Shown: piece after piece, positions 15,393 to 22,953 of the stretch | How the letters are laid out: the number at the start of each line of letters is the position of its first letter | Numbering within the stretch: the stretch's first letter is position 1 | From: an uncultured Alphaproteobacteria bacterium | GTDB taxonomy: Bacteria; Pseudomonadota; Alphaproteobacteria; CAAHEQ01; UBA3637 | Length of the DNA stretch: 29,209 nt | NCBI GenBank assembly: GCA_947629595.1 | Contig: CANREI010000006.1 | Span: 1-29,209 of the forward strand | Reading direction: 5' to 3' | Program-made: the position numbers and the translations under genes | The notes under the pieces: generated by a model | The model's database searches: none | Told to the model about the DNA's origin: nothing | Seen by the model: only the letters and a program-made list of their open reading frames with translations

Positions 15393-15758
15393 CTATTGCT
15401 TTTCAAAAATCAATTTTTGCCCGTCGCTCGTGATTAAAATCAGCTGATTTTGTTGCAGCTGATATTCCGTCACTTTGTCAAGAACCGTATAATAATCTCT
15501 TTCCGCCTGCATTTCTTCGGGTGCACCGGCCATCATGGTAGAGCCGCCTGAATGAAACTTGATTTGTTGTCCGTTTATATCATACGTGCCGAAATAATTA
15601 TTGAGCGCCTGTCCGTGATATCGATTACCCTCTGCGTCGAAAGCCAACGTAACGGGCATCGGCGCATTTGTTAATTGATAAGTCTGTCCCATAAATGATT
15701 CGGCATAACAATCGGTTAACGATAAAAAAACACTCATCAAAGCAAATAAATATTTCAT
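15393..15758 (-). CDS. META-domain (HslJ-like) exported protein
   Basis: A 121-residue exported protein with a short signal peptide (cleavage probably after CYA, about residue 19) and a META domain, the small beta-rich fold of the heat-inducible E. coli HslJ. Recognisable segments: MPVTLAFDAEGNRYHGQ, NNYFGTYDINGQQIKF, GGSTMMAG and a final strand QLILITSDGQKLIF. The usual GCNRFSG stretch reads ALNNYFGTY, so the family Cys is missing. It has its own promoter and is separated from clpB by a terminator. Role unknown; outer-membrane or periplasmic stress function is an inference from HslJ. Confidence 0.75.
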   Translation of the reverse strand: MKYLFALMSVFLSLTDCYAESFMGQTYQLTNAPMPVTLAFDAEGNRYHGQALNNYFGTYDINGQQIKFHSGGSTMMAGAPEEMQAERDYYTVLDKVTEYQLQQNQLILITSDGQKLIFEKQ

Positions 15759-15779
15759 TTTTTCTCCTTATCTTCTGTT

Positions 15780-15808
15780 AAGATAACTGTTTTCTTAAAA
15801 AAATGCAA
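15780..15808 (-). promoter_or_regulatory. Promoter of the META-domain gene
   Basis: Minus strand TTGCAT (15803-15808), 17 bp, TATCTT (15780-15785), with an AAGGAG site between it and the ATG. Confidence 0.55.
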
Positions 15809-15834
15809 CAGATAACTTTTAAAAAACAAAATGA

Positions 15835-15862
15835 TTGACGATTTCATAAAATATGTTATAAT
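15835..15862 (+). promoter_or_regulatory. Promoter of the lipoprotein gene at 15893
   Basis: TTGACG (15835-15840), 16 bp, TATAAT (15857-15862), 30 bp before the start codon. Confidence 0.65.
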
Positions 15863-15892
15863 GTTTTTTACATTTAACCAAAGGAAAATCGG

Positions 15893-16273
15893 ATGAAAAA
15901 GTTTTTAATTGCCGCTCTTGTGTTTTTATCGGCCTGTCAATCAAATACAACCTCCCAACCCACGGAAGACGGCTATCGCGCCTTATTAAACGGCTGGCTC
16001 GGACAGGAAAAAAGCGCTTTATATGCCGTTTGGGGCGAACCGCAACACGATTATTGGAAAGCAAACACAAATTATGTTTTATATGTGAAATCCGGTGTTA
16101 AAGAAACATCGAACGGTGCCGTTATTGACAGAATGCCCCGTATTGCCACGGAACATGCTTTCTATCAATCCCCGCAAGGATTGGTCACACAAACTTGCAC
16201 AACGCTTTTCAAAATTGAAGACGGTGTCATTACCTCTTGGCGTTTCGAAGGTAACGATTGTACCGCCCTTTAA
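15893..16273 (+). CDS. Small lipoprotein related to the one at 5881
   Basis: A 126-residue lipoprotein (lipobox LSAC, Cys15) I cannot name. The mature part looks like one small alpha/beta domain: helix WLGQEKSALYAVWGEPQ, strand NYVLYVKS, and a closing hairpin CTTLFKIEDGVITSW followed by EGNDC. The two cysteines of that hairpin lie 21 residues apart, exactly as in the protein at 5881, and the G-x-P after the first helix is also shared. A BamE/SmpA-like fold would fit such a layout but is not shown. It has its own promoter and terminator. Confidence 0.78.
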   Translation: MKKFLIAALVFLSACQSNTTSQPTEDGYRALLNGWLGQEKSALYAVWGEPQHDYWKANTNYVLYVKSGVKETSNGAVIDRMPRIATEHAFYQSPQGLVTQTCTTLFKIEDGVITSWRFEGNDCTAL

Positions 16274-16292
16274 AGCTTTTTATTTCCGGAAT

Positions 16293-16326
16293 TAAAAAAG
16301 CACCCGTTCACCGAGTGCTTTTTTTT
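16293..16326. terminator. Shared terminator between convergent lipoprotein and marC genes
   Basis: AAAAAAGCAC and GTGCTTTTTTTT form a stem (AGCAC 16299-16303 with GTGCT 16314-16318). A and T runs on both sides let it serve both strands. Confidence 0.75.
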
Positions 16327-16343
16327 AACTGACTTTTAAAAAA

Positions 16344-16958
16344 TTACATACCGGCTTTTTCAACAACCAACGTGACGTTTGTAATAAAAACTTTAAAGGC
16401 AATGGCTAACAAAATAATACCGAACAGCTTTTGAAGCATATAAATAATGCTGCGGCCCAAAATCTGCTCTATTTTTTCCACAAACCGCATAACAAACCAA
16501 ATAATAAACACATTGCAAATAGCAGCCAGTAACACATTTAAATCACCGAATTGCGCCCGAATGGTCAATAATGTCGTTAACACACCGGCACCCGTCAACA
16601 ACGGAAACGTAATCGGAATTAAAGTCACGTCACGTCCGCTTTCGGCGTCTGATGATTTAAAAATTTCCACATTTAAAATCATTTCCAAACCGAACAGGAA
16701 AATAATAATCGATCCGCCGATGGCAAAGGTGGAAATATCTAATCCGAACAAAGATAAAAAAGCTTCTCCGATATAGAAAAAACCGAACATCATCAACGTG
16801 GAATAAATAGCCCCTGTTTTGGGATTCACAATTCGTCCCATAGACTTGGCTCTTAATATAACGGGAATGGATCCGACCGCATCAATAGCCGCAAACAAAA
16901 CCAAAAAAGCGCTTAAAAAAGCCTGAAAATCAAATTGTTGTAAAAATGAAAGCATCAT
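16344..16958 (-). CDS. MarC-family integral membrane protein
   Basis: A 204-residue inner-membrane protein of the MarC (UPF0056) family with six hydrophobic segments. Family marks: FAAIDAVGSIPVIL in the first helices and PITFPLLTGAGVLTTLLTI in the middle. The function of the family is not settled; the old link with multiple antibiotic resistance was not upheld. The open frame extends far upstream to 17147 over the end of pilR, but an AAAGGAAA site and a promoter place the start at the ATG ATG pair at 16958/16955. It lies just beyond the pilus operon but has its own promoter, so a functional link is not implied. Confidence 0.9.
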   Translation of the reverse strand: MMLSFLQQFDFQAFLSAFLVLFAAIDAVGSIPVILRAKSMGRIVNPKTGAIYSTLMMFGFFYIGEAFLSLFGLDISTFAIGGSIIIFLFGLEMILNVEIFKSSDAESGRDVTLIPITFPLLTGAGVLTTLLTIRAQFGDLNVLLAAICNVFIIWFVMRFVEKIEQILGRSIIYMLQKLFGIILLAIAFKVFITNVTLVVEKAGM

Positions 16959-16983
16959 CGTTTCCTTTAAATAACAGGCAGAG

Positions 16984-17012
16984 AGAATAAGCCTCTTTTT
17001 CTCTTTTGTCAA
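16984..17012 (-). promoter_or_regulatory. Promoter of marC
   Basis: Minus strand TTGACA (17007-17012), 17 bp, TATTCT (16984-16989). It rules out the longer marC reading frame. No clear terminator of the pilus operon is seen before it. Confidence 0.7.
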
Positions 17013-17058
17013 GAGGTTTTTTATTGATGAAAAAATAAAAATATCCGAACGACAAAAA

Positions 17059-18186
17059 TTAACGACCGCCGCCCAAGCCCATACCGTTAACCATTTGCTC
17101 TTGCATATCAAACGTTCCCATAACGGCCCACGCCACAATAGCGGCAATCATTAAAATAGCCACACCGTTTAAAACACCGGCCTTTTTCTCAATATCTTTA
17201 ATGGAACTTTCCAACCAATCATCGGATAAACGCGTTAAGGCTTCCGGGAAGTTATCCAACTCGGCATAAATTCTTAAATCGCCGACAACTTCTTCATCAG
17301 GGAAATTCAATTTCGTTTTATATAATGCATCACCCAAGTTATCACCGTTGTTCACATAACTCAACGCTCTGTCAATGCGATAAAGCAAATACGGAGACGC
17401 ATCACCCCTTAACGAACGCATGGCTTTTGAAACAGGCGTTCCTGCCCGTACAAGCGCCGATAATGATAACAACCAACCGACACCGATAAAAATTCGATAA
17501 ATCGACCAGGGCGGAAACTTATCGGCCACCGCACGCGATTCTCGTTTCCACCGCGGAAAGGTAAGAACAACCAGAATAATCAAAATCGGCAAAGTCAAAA
17601 ACAACGGAAGCGGATGATCTCGCACAAAATAAGATAAATCCACCAACGATTTTGCCATTCCCGTCCAGATTAAGTTCGGAACGGCATCAACCATCGGCGG
17701 TACCATGTAGGCACCCACACCGTAAATTAACAAAATAACCATAACCATCAGGAATAACGGATAAGAAACGGCCGAAAACACCGGCTCTTTCATTCGATTC
17801 ATGCCTTCCACAACCTTAATGGTGTTGGCCAAAGCATCTTCCAAATTTGAAACGTCACCGACGGATAACATTAACACTTCCGTTGACGGCGCCCATCCGC
17901 GCAATGCCACGGAAAACGTTTCACCGTTTCGAATTTGATGCATCCATGTTGAAATGGCAACCGCCATGGATTCCGTTGGTTTTTTCCCTTCTTTCGAATA
18001 AATTTGATACATTCGCTCCAAAGCATCCATCAAAGAAAAACGGTTATGCAATAAAGCCCTTAATTTATAATAAAAAGCCAATCTGTCCGATGTGTATAAT
18101 CGTACCATCAGTTTGGAGAAGAAAATATCTCCCGAACCGATGGCTGCCGAAATTTTCACATCTTTCTTTTTTGCATTTTCAGCCAT
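17059..18186 (-). CDS. pilR: Type IVb pilus inner-membrane platform protein (GspF/PilR type)
   Basis: A 375-residue polytopic protein of the GspF/PilC superfamily, the platform that couples the assembly ATPase to pilin subunits in the inner membrane. Two cytoplasmic helical domains (about 30-125 and 210-340) alternate with membrane segments near 143-165, 185-205 and 345-365. Typical sequence: FYYKLRALLHNRFSLMDALE and later VRAGTPVSKAMRSLRG, the paired repeats of the family. In plasmid R64 pilR follows pilQ, as here. Strong AAGGAG before the ATG. Last gene of the operon in this window; the prepilin and prepilin peptidase genes that follow in R64 are absent. Confidence 0.9.
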   Translation of the reverse strand: MAENAKKKDVKISAAIGSGDIFFSKLMVRLYTSDRLAFYYKLRALLHNRFSLMDALERMYQIYSKEGKKPTESMAVAISTWMHQIRNGETFSVALRGWAPSTEVLMLSVGDVSNLEDALANTIKVVEGMNRMKEPVFSAVSYPLFLMVMVILLIYGVGAYMVPPMVDAVPNLIWTGMAKSLVDLSYFVRDHPLPLFLTLPILIILVVLTFPRWKRESRAVADKFPPWSIYRIFIGVGWLLSLSALVRAGTPVSKAMRSLRGDASPYLLYRIDRALSYVNNGDNLGDALYKTKLNFPDEEVVGDLRIYAELDNFPEALTRLSDDWLESSIKDIEKKAGVLNGVAILMIAAIVAWAVMGTFDMQEQMVNGMGLGGGR

Positions 18187-18203
18187 TTATTTCTCCTTAT
18201 CCG

Positions 18204-20396
18204 TCAGGCGTTTACAATCTGATTTAAGAAGCCCGTCCACCGTTCGACTTCATCAACATCAATAATTCCTTTAAACATGTGCGAAATGGCAACCTCCCGC
18301 AATGTCATACCGTTTAAATCGTTAATCCAGTAGTTAATGGCCTTTTTCGTTTCGCCTTTCATAACCAAATCAAGGAAAGTTGCATCCGGTAAAATAATTT
18401 CCGCAACGGACATTCGACCTTTAACCCCTCTGAAATCACAATATTTACACCCTTTTCCCCTTAAATACGAACTTTCAACACCGATATCACCGAAAGCTTC
18501 CCGTAACCGTTGCACGGACGGTGCATTCAACCGTTGCGTTGCCGGCACGCGACATTTGGGGCAAAGCCGACGAAACAACCGTTGCGCCATCAGCCCCTTC
18601 ACAATATCCGGATCACGCAGTTTAAAATCTTCCACACCCAAATCTTTTAAACGCATTAAAATGGCCGGCGCACTATTGGCGTGAAGCGTTGTCCACACGT
18701 TATGTCCGGACAAGGCGCCACGGAAAGCCAAATCGGCCGCCGATAAGGTACGCACCTCACCGATCATCAAACTGTCGGGGTCGGAACGCAGTGCCGCAGA
18801 CAAGGCTTTTGTAAACTCACGCTCTTTGGCCTCTTCAATGGAAGCATTGGTCACCGGCATTTGCCGAGCACCCGGAATCGGATATTCCGGCGGATCTTCC
18901 ACCGTAATTAAGTTAATTTCATAATTGCGTTCCTGCAACATTTGAATCATGTTTCGTTGCAAAGTTGTTGATTTACCGGAACCCGTCGGCCCGGAAATAA
19001 TGGTAATTCCCGTCGGTGCCGCCCGCAACTGATAGAAAAAGTCAATTTCACGTTGCGTAAACCCGAGTGCTTCCAACCCCGTTGAAGCATTGGATGATTC
19101 TTCGGCATATAATAACCGCATAACCACATAACGTGTACCGAACGCAATCGGGTTAAACTGTAAACGAATACCTAAAATGTTTCGCGGCAAAACCAACTTT
19201 CCGTGCGATCCTCTGAGCGGTGTTCGCCCGAGTTTTTGCGCCGCTTGATATTCGTTTTGCGCATAGTTTGAATCGGAAATATCGGAAGAAGCAAAAGCAG
19301 CCCGTACAAAACTTTCACCCCAATCTTTGTTATATTCCATTTCCGTTTGCATTAACCCGTTTGCCCGAAACATAACCGTTGTATGATCGGCAACCACAAT
19401 ATGAATATCGGAAACATGCATGGCCGCCGCCCGCGAAACAATCGTCACAAAGTCACGTTGCATACGCGCTTGCGCCTGCTCCTGTTCTTCGTTTTTATCG
19501 GTTTCGGAAACTTCCGTTAAGCCGTTCCGTGTGGCATATTCATAAATGCTTTGCAAAATCGGCATCGGCACATATTCCGGCTTTCCGATTTGCAAATGCC
19601 GTTTTTTTGCTAAATATTCAAACCCTAAAACTTTTCCGTCAAACTTATATGTTTCGCAAACAAAAAACCGCCCGTTTGAAAACAGCGCCAATAACATACG
19701 CGTTTCATCTTTAATCGGCAGTGACCCGCCGGAAGCCGTAATACACACATTGCCGTTATCAAACAAATCTTTTAAAAATGCGGGGGAATTAAAATCTTTA
19801 TTAACGGTAGCAGGTTGTTGCGATTCGGTTTGCTCTTCATTGGCCGTTTTAGCGCTCTTTAAAAATGCTTCTTGCACCACCTTATGCAAATTTTCTCGAT
19901 TATTTTCTTCGTTTTGAACAGCCGATGCCGGCGGTTCCGTCATTTTCACGAAATTGCGCGCTTTGGGCGGCGTAAATAAGTTACTGCGTGCTTGTGCCGC
20001 CTCACTCATGTTACGAACATCAACATTTTCCGCCGGTGTTTTTTTTCTGTATGCCGGCGCCGCAACGGCAGCGTTTCGATAAGGGGCTTCCCGTGCCGAA
20101 TTATAATATCCGGCCGATTGAGAGCCGGCCGATTGCCGTGTTGTAACCCCGCTCTTATTTTCCGTTTGATTTTTCCCGCCGACGCCGGTTTTATTGTTAT
20201 TTGCTTCATTTATAAATGAGGGAAAGGGAGAAACTTCCGCAATGGTCGGTAATTCTTCTTCCGCAAAACCACCCGTTTCCGGAATCTCGATATGAGAAAC
20301 ATCAAGATATTCTTTGGACATTTCCTCCGTTTCTTGATATCTCTCGCGCGATTCCGGAAGTTTATTCGGTCTGTTTCCGAAAAAAGATGGTTTCAT
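18204..20396 (-). CDS. pilQ: Type IVb pilus assembly ATPase (PilQ/GspE family)
   Basis: The 730-residue cytoplasmic motor of the pilus. The C-terminal two thirds is a GspE/PilB secretion ATPase with Walker A GPTGSGKS (about residue 468), Walker B region SLMIGEVR (about 540), and a zinc-binding set CPKC and CKYC (about 613 and 653), which belongs to assembly rather than retraction ATPases. The first 230 residues are poorly conserved and low in complexity, much longer than in R64 PilQ (around 500 residues in total), and may be a docking region. The ATG at 20396 follows GGGGAG; a TTG lies one codon earlier. Confidence 0.92.
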   Translation of the reverse strand: MKPSFFGNRPNKLPESRERYQETEEMSKEYLDVSHIEIPETGGFAEEELPTIAEVSPFPSFINEANNNKTGVGGKNQTENKSGVTTRQSAGSQSAGYYNSAREAPYRNAAVAAPAYRKKTPAENVDVRNMSEAAQARSNLFTPPKARNFVKMTEPPASAVQNEENNRENLHKVVQEAFLKSAKTANEEQTESQQPATVNKDFNSPAFLKDLFDNGNVCITASGGSLPIKDETRMLLALFSNGRFFVCETYKFDGKVLGFEYLAKKRHLQIGKPEYVPMPILQSIYEYATRNGLTEVSETDKNEEQEQAQARMQRDFVTIVSRAAAMHVSDIHIVVADHTTVMFRANGLMQTEMEYNKDWGESFVRAAFASSDISDSNYAQNEYQAAQKLGRTPLRGSHGKLVLPRNILGIRLQFNPIAFGTRYVVMRLLYAEESSNASTGLEALGFTQREIDFFYQLRAAPTGITIISGPTGSGKSTTLQRNMIQMLQERNYEINLITVEDPPEYPIPGARQMPVTNASIEEAKEREFTKALSAALRSDPDSLMIGEVRTLSAADLAFRGALSGHNVWTTLHANSAPAILMRLKDLGVEDFKLRDPDIVKGLMAQRLFRRLCPKCRVPATQRLNAPSVQRLREAFGDIGVESSYLRGKGCKYCDFRGVKGRMSVAEIILPDATFLDLVMKGETKKAINYWINDLNGMTLREVAISHMFKGIIDVDEVERWTGFLNQIVNA

Positions 20397-20418
20397 CAAT
20401 AAGCTCCCCTATGCTTTT

Positions 20419-21624
20419 TTAATTTTTTGCCTCGTCTGTTTCAGGTTCTTCCTCTGTTTTTGTTTCAACAACAAAAAGAAGAATATCCTTTTTGTTTTCT
20501 ATTTCGGCAATAAGCGATTCTCTGGTTATTTCAATCACGCGATGACCGGAAGGCAACATATCTCCTTTTTTCACAACCGATAAAGAACCGTCTTTTTTAT
20601 TTTTCAACGAGGCAGACAAATTTGTTTTCATACCGCGCACGCTGACAAGCGAATAAATTTCACTTAAAACCGGAATTTTATCTGCTGCCGTTTCACTGTT
20701 TTCTTCGCTTTCTTTGGCTTTTTCGGCCACCTCGGGCGTTTCGGCATTATTTAATGCTTTTGCCGCCTCTGCCGCCGCTTTTTCAATGGCTTTTTTCTTG
20801 GCGGCCTCTTTTTCGGCAACGGCTTCTTCTCTTAATTTATTCCGTAATTCTTCCGCTTCGGCAATTTGTTGCTCAATAGCTTCCGTTTCGGCTTTTTTCT
20901 TTTCCATTTCCAAACGCGCGGCTTCTTGCTCTTGCCACCAGGCAATACGCGAACGCACCACATCTTCCCGTTTGGCAATTTCTTCTAATCGATTTTGACG
21001 ATACGTTGCTTTTAATTTTTCCAAATCATTTTTCAACTGCTCTTTTTGCATTTGCAATTTTAAGAACACATTACCCCGTTCCAAATCAGCCATTTCCTGA
21101 AAGACTTCGGAAGTAATACGACCCAACAATTGCTCACTGGGCAAATCTTTGGTTGAAACGGACGGAGCCATTGAGGCAGGGCCGTTAATCAATGATTCCT
21201 TGACACCCGGTAACGTTGCCATTTCAATTTCTCCCAATGACGTACGCGCCGGGAAATCCAAAATTTCCGTTGAATCGACATCGGTATTATTTAATTCGGC
21301 TTCCAACTGTTTCCGTTCTTCTTCCTTGGCGGCACTGTTTCCGTCGGGTTTGGCGGCAGCTTTATCAGCTCCCTGTCCTTGATTGTTTGCACCCGGTTTG
21401 GCAGCGGCTTTATCAGCTCCCTGTCCTTGATTGTTTGCACCCGGTTTGGCGGCAGCTTTATCAGCCCCCTGTCCTTGATTGTTTGCAGCATTTTTGGCCT
21501 GAGCCTGAGCCGTCGGTTGAGCGTTATTATTTTTTCCCGCCGCATTCTGCGCAGAGGCCGGCATAACGAACAAAGCGGTTGACAAACAAAGTGTTGCCAA
21601 TAATGATAATGAACTATTTTGCAT
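20419..21624 (-). CDS. pilP: PilP-like periplasmic pilus protein with tandem repeats and coiled coil
   Basis: A 401-residue exported protein at the PilP position between pilO and pilQ. Signal peptide ending ASA (about residue 25). Residues about 45-95 are three nearly exact 16-residue repeats (NNQGQGADKAAAKPGA). A long coiled coil follows (about 180-290, rich in Ala, Glu, Lys, Leu). The last 75 residues form a compact domain (IYSLVSVRGMKTNLSASL ... GDMLPSGHRVIEITRESLIA) like the C-terminal beta domain of PilP/GspC proteins that link platform and secretin. R64 PilP is far shorter (about 150 residues), so the repeats and coil are additions. Start at 21624 (GGGAAG site); it overlaps pilO by 11 bases. 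Confidence 0.75.
   Translation of the reverse strand: MQNSSLSLLATLCLSTALFVMPASAQNAAGKNNNAQPTAQAQAKNAANNQGQGADKAAAKPGANNQGQGADKAAAKPGANNQGQGADKAAAKPDGNSAAKEEERKQLEAELNNTDVDSTEILDFPARTSLGEIEMATLPGVKESLINGPASMAPSVSTKDLPSEQLLGRITSEVFQEMADLERGNVFLKLQMQKEQLKNDLEKLKATYRQNRLEEIAKREDVVRSRIAWWQEQEAARLEMEKKKAETEAIEQQIAEAEELRNKLREEAVAEKEAAKKKAIEKAAAEAAKALNNAETPEVAEKAKESEENSETAADKIPVLSEIYSLVSVRGMKTNLSASLKNKKDGSLSVVKKGDMLPSGHRVIEITRESLIAEIENKKDILLFVVETKTEEEPETDEAKN
21349..21488. repeat. 48-bp in-frame tandem repeat inside pilP
   Basis: Almost three copies beginning at 21349, 21397 and 21445, differing by a few silent bases. Because the unit is a multiple of three, copy number can change without breaking the gene. 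Confidence 0.9.
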
Positions 21625-22942
21625 ATATTCTTCCCTCATATTTCCATTTATCTTGAGCGTCCAGACCCGGATTAAAGCTGATTGCCGTTAATTCCAAGCC
21701 CGGGAATTTTTCAAAGAACGTCTTCCATTCAAACGGGGTGTATGGCGACGAAATTGAAAACTGGTAAAAAACATACTCTTGCTGATTAGCCGGTTTTGTT
21801 CCGTCAGGATTATCCGGCGGATCCAACACAACTTGTTTTGAAAAATTCAATTGTATGTTTGTAGCTTGTCTGATATCGGTTAATTCTTCCCACAATTTGC
21901 GATCTTCAATGGTGGGAACGGAAGCAACCAACGGAATATCCGTAAAGGCCAACTGTCCGCTGGCAGTTGCACCGTCGTCATTCAATTTAACATCAACTCT
22001 TGACATTTTATATTCGTTTAAAGCAGCTTTAAGCCAAGCAATTCGGCCGGCTCTGTCCCAAGATTTACGCCAACCGGTCGTCAATCCCTGAAAGTTACAG
22101 TTCACGGCACCGATTTGCCAACCGGGAATAGTTAAAGCCGTCAATTGATAAGCATTATTCCAACACTTATGCAGAAAAACATCTAACTGTGGCACTTTTT
22201 CCCATGGTTTCGGCTTTTCGGGAGTCGGTTCAACCGGCTGAATCGCTTCGGGAATCGGAACAGCTTCGATTTTTTCTTCCGTAAACACGGAATTCCATAA
22301 CGAAACAAGGAAATAAATCAACACACCGATTAAAATTAAAAACCCGATGGCAACAATGGTTAAGAATTGCGTTTTCTTTGCGGCACCCAACTCTTCCAAG
22401 GCCACTTTGGTTCCCGATTTTTTAATCAAGGTTTCCAAAGAAATTTGACGCGCTTTTTCAATATTCCAATGATCGGGAGCAATTTTTAAATCCCAATCGG
22501 GCAAAGCCATTAAAGCATAAAAAGCTTCTTGCGCTTCTTCTTCGGTATCAAAGAGCCTGTCTTCTTCGGACAAAATCAAGTCGTTTCTGACGGCCAAGAG
22601 CCACCACCCCTCTTTAACGGGGAACACGGCGGCAACGGAAACATATTCATTCAAAGCCGACGCAACAGCTGCGGCCGCGGACGGTTCGCCCGAATGATGT
22701 CCCATGGCTTTTTTGCCGATACCGTATTGCGGGGTTGATGTGGACCGCAGACAATATAAATCGGCATCGGGATCGCTGTCAATGGCTTCCCGAATTTCCG
22801 GCAGCGGATCATCTGAATTTTGCAACGGCTGCCATAGCAACCCGACGGCATACACGCGCCGTCCGATTGTAATTGAGCCGTGTGCGGCCGGATTGACTTC
22901 CGGTGCCGTTCCGGCTGGATTATTCATTGCATCTTCTGCCAT
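21614..22942 (-). CDS. pilO: PilO-like inner-membrane pilus assembly protein
   Basis: A 442-residue bitopic protein. The N-terminal cytoplasmic domain begins GRRVYAVGLLWQPLQ, the typical opening of R64-type PilO, and runs to about residue 190. A single membrane helix (about 193-217, FLTIVAIGFLILIGVLIYFLV) leads to a periplasmic region with a Pro/Glu-rich linker and then a mixed domain up to the C terminus (WKTFFEKFPGLELTAISF). PilO proteins form the inner-membrane scaffold that joins the motor to the secretin. AAGGAG precedes the ATG. It lies 11 bases after pilN and overlaps pilP. Confidence 0.88.
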   Translation of the reverse strand: MAEDAMNNPAGTAPEVNPAAHGSITIGRRVYAVGLLWQPLQNSDDPLPEIREAIDSDPDADLYCLRSTSTPQYGIGKKAMGHHSGEPSAAAAVASALNEYVSVAAVFPVKEGWWLLAVRNDLILSEEDRLFDTEEEAQEAFYALMALPDWDLKIAPDHWNIEKARQISLETLIKKSGTKVALEELGAAKKTQFLTIVAIGFLILIGVLIYFLVSLWNSVFTEEKIEAVPIPEAIQPVEPTPEKPKPWEKVPQLDVFLHKCWNNAYQLTALTIPGWQIGAVNCNFQGLTTGWRKSWDRAGRIAWLKAALNEYKMSRVDVKLNDDGATASGQLAFTDIPLVASVPTIEDRKLWEELTDIRQATNIQLNFSKQVVLDPPDNPDGTKPANQQEYVFYQFSISSPYTPFEWKTFFEKFPGLELTAISFNPGLDAQDKWKYEGRIYAK

Positions 22943-22953
22943 TCGTTAACTCC

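Noticed and set aside
16959..17147. N-terminal extension of MarC overlapping pilR
   Set aside because: A consensus promoter and ribosome-binding site lie inside it, and the extra residues are unlike the family.
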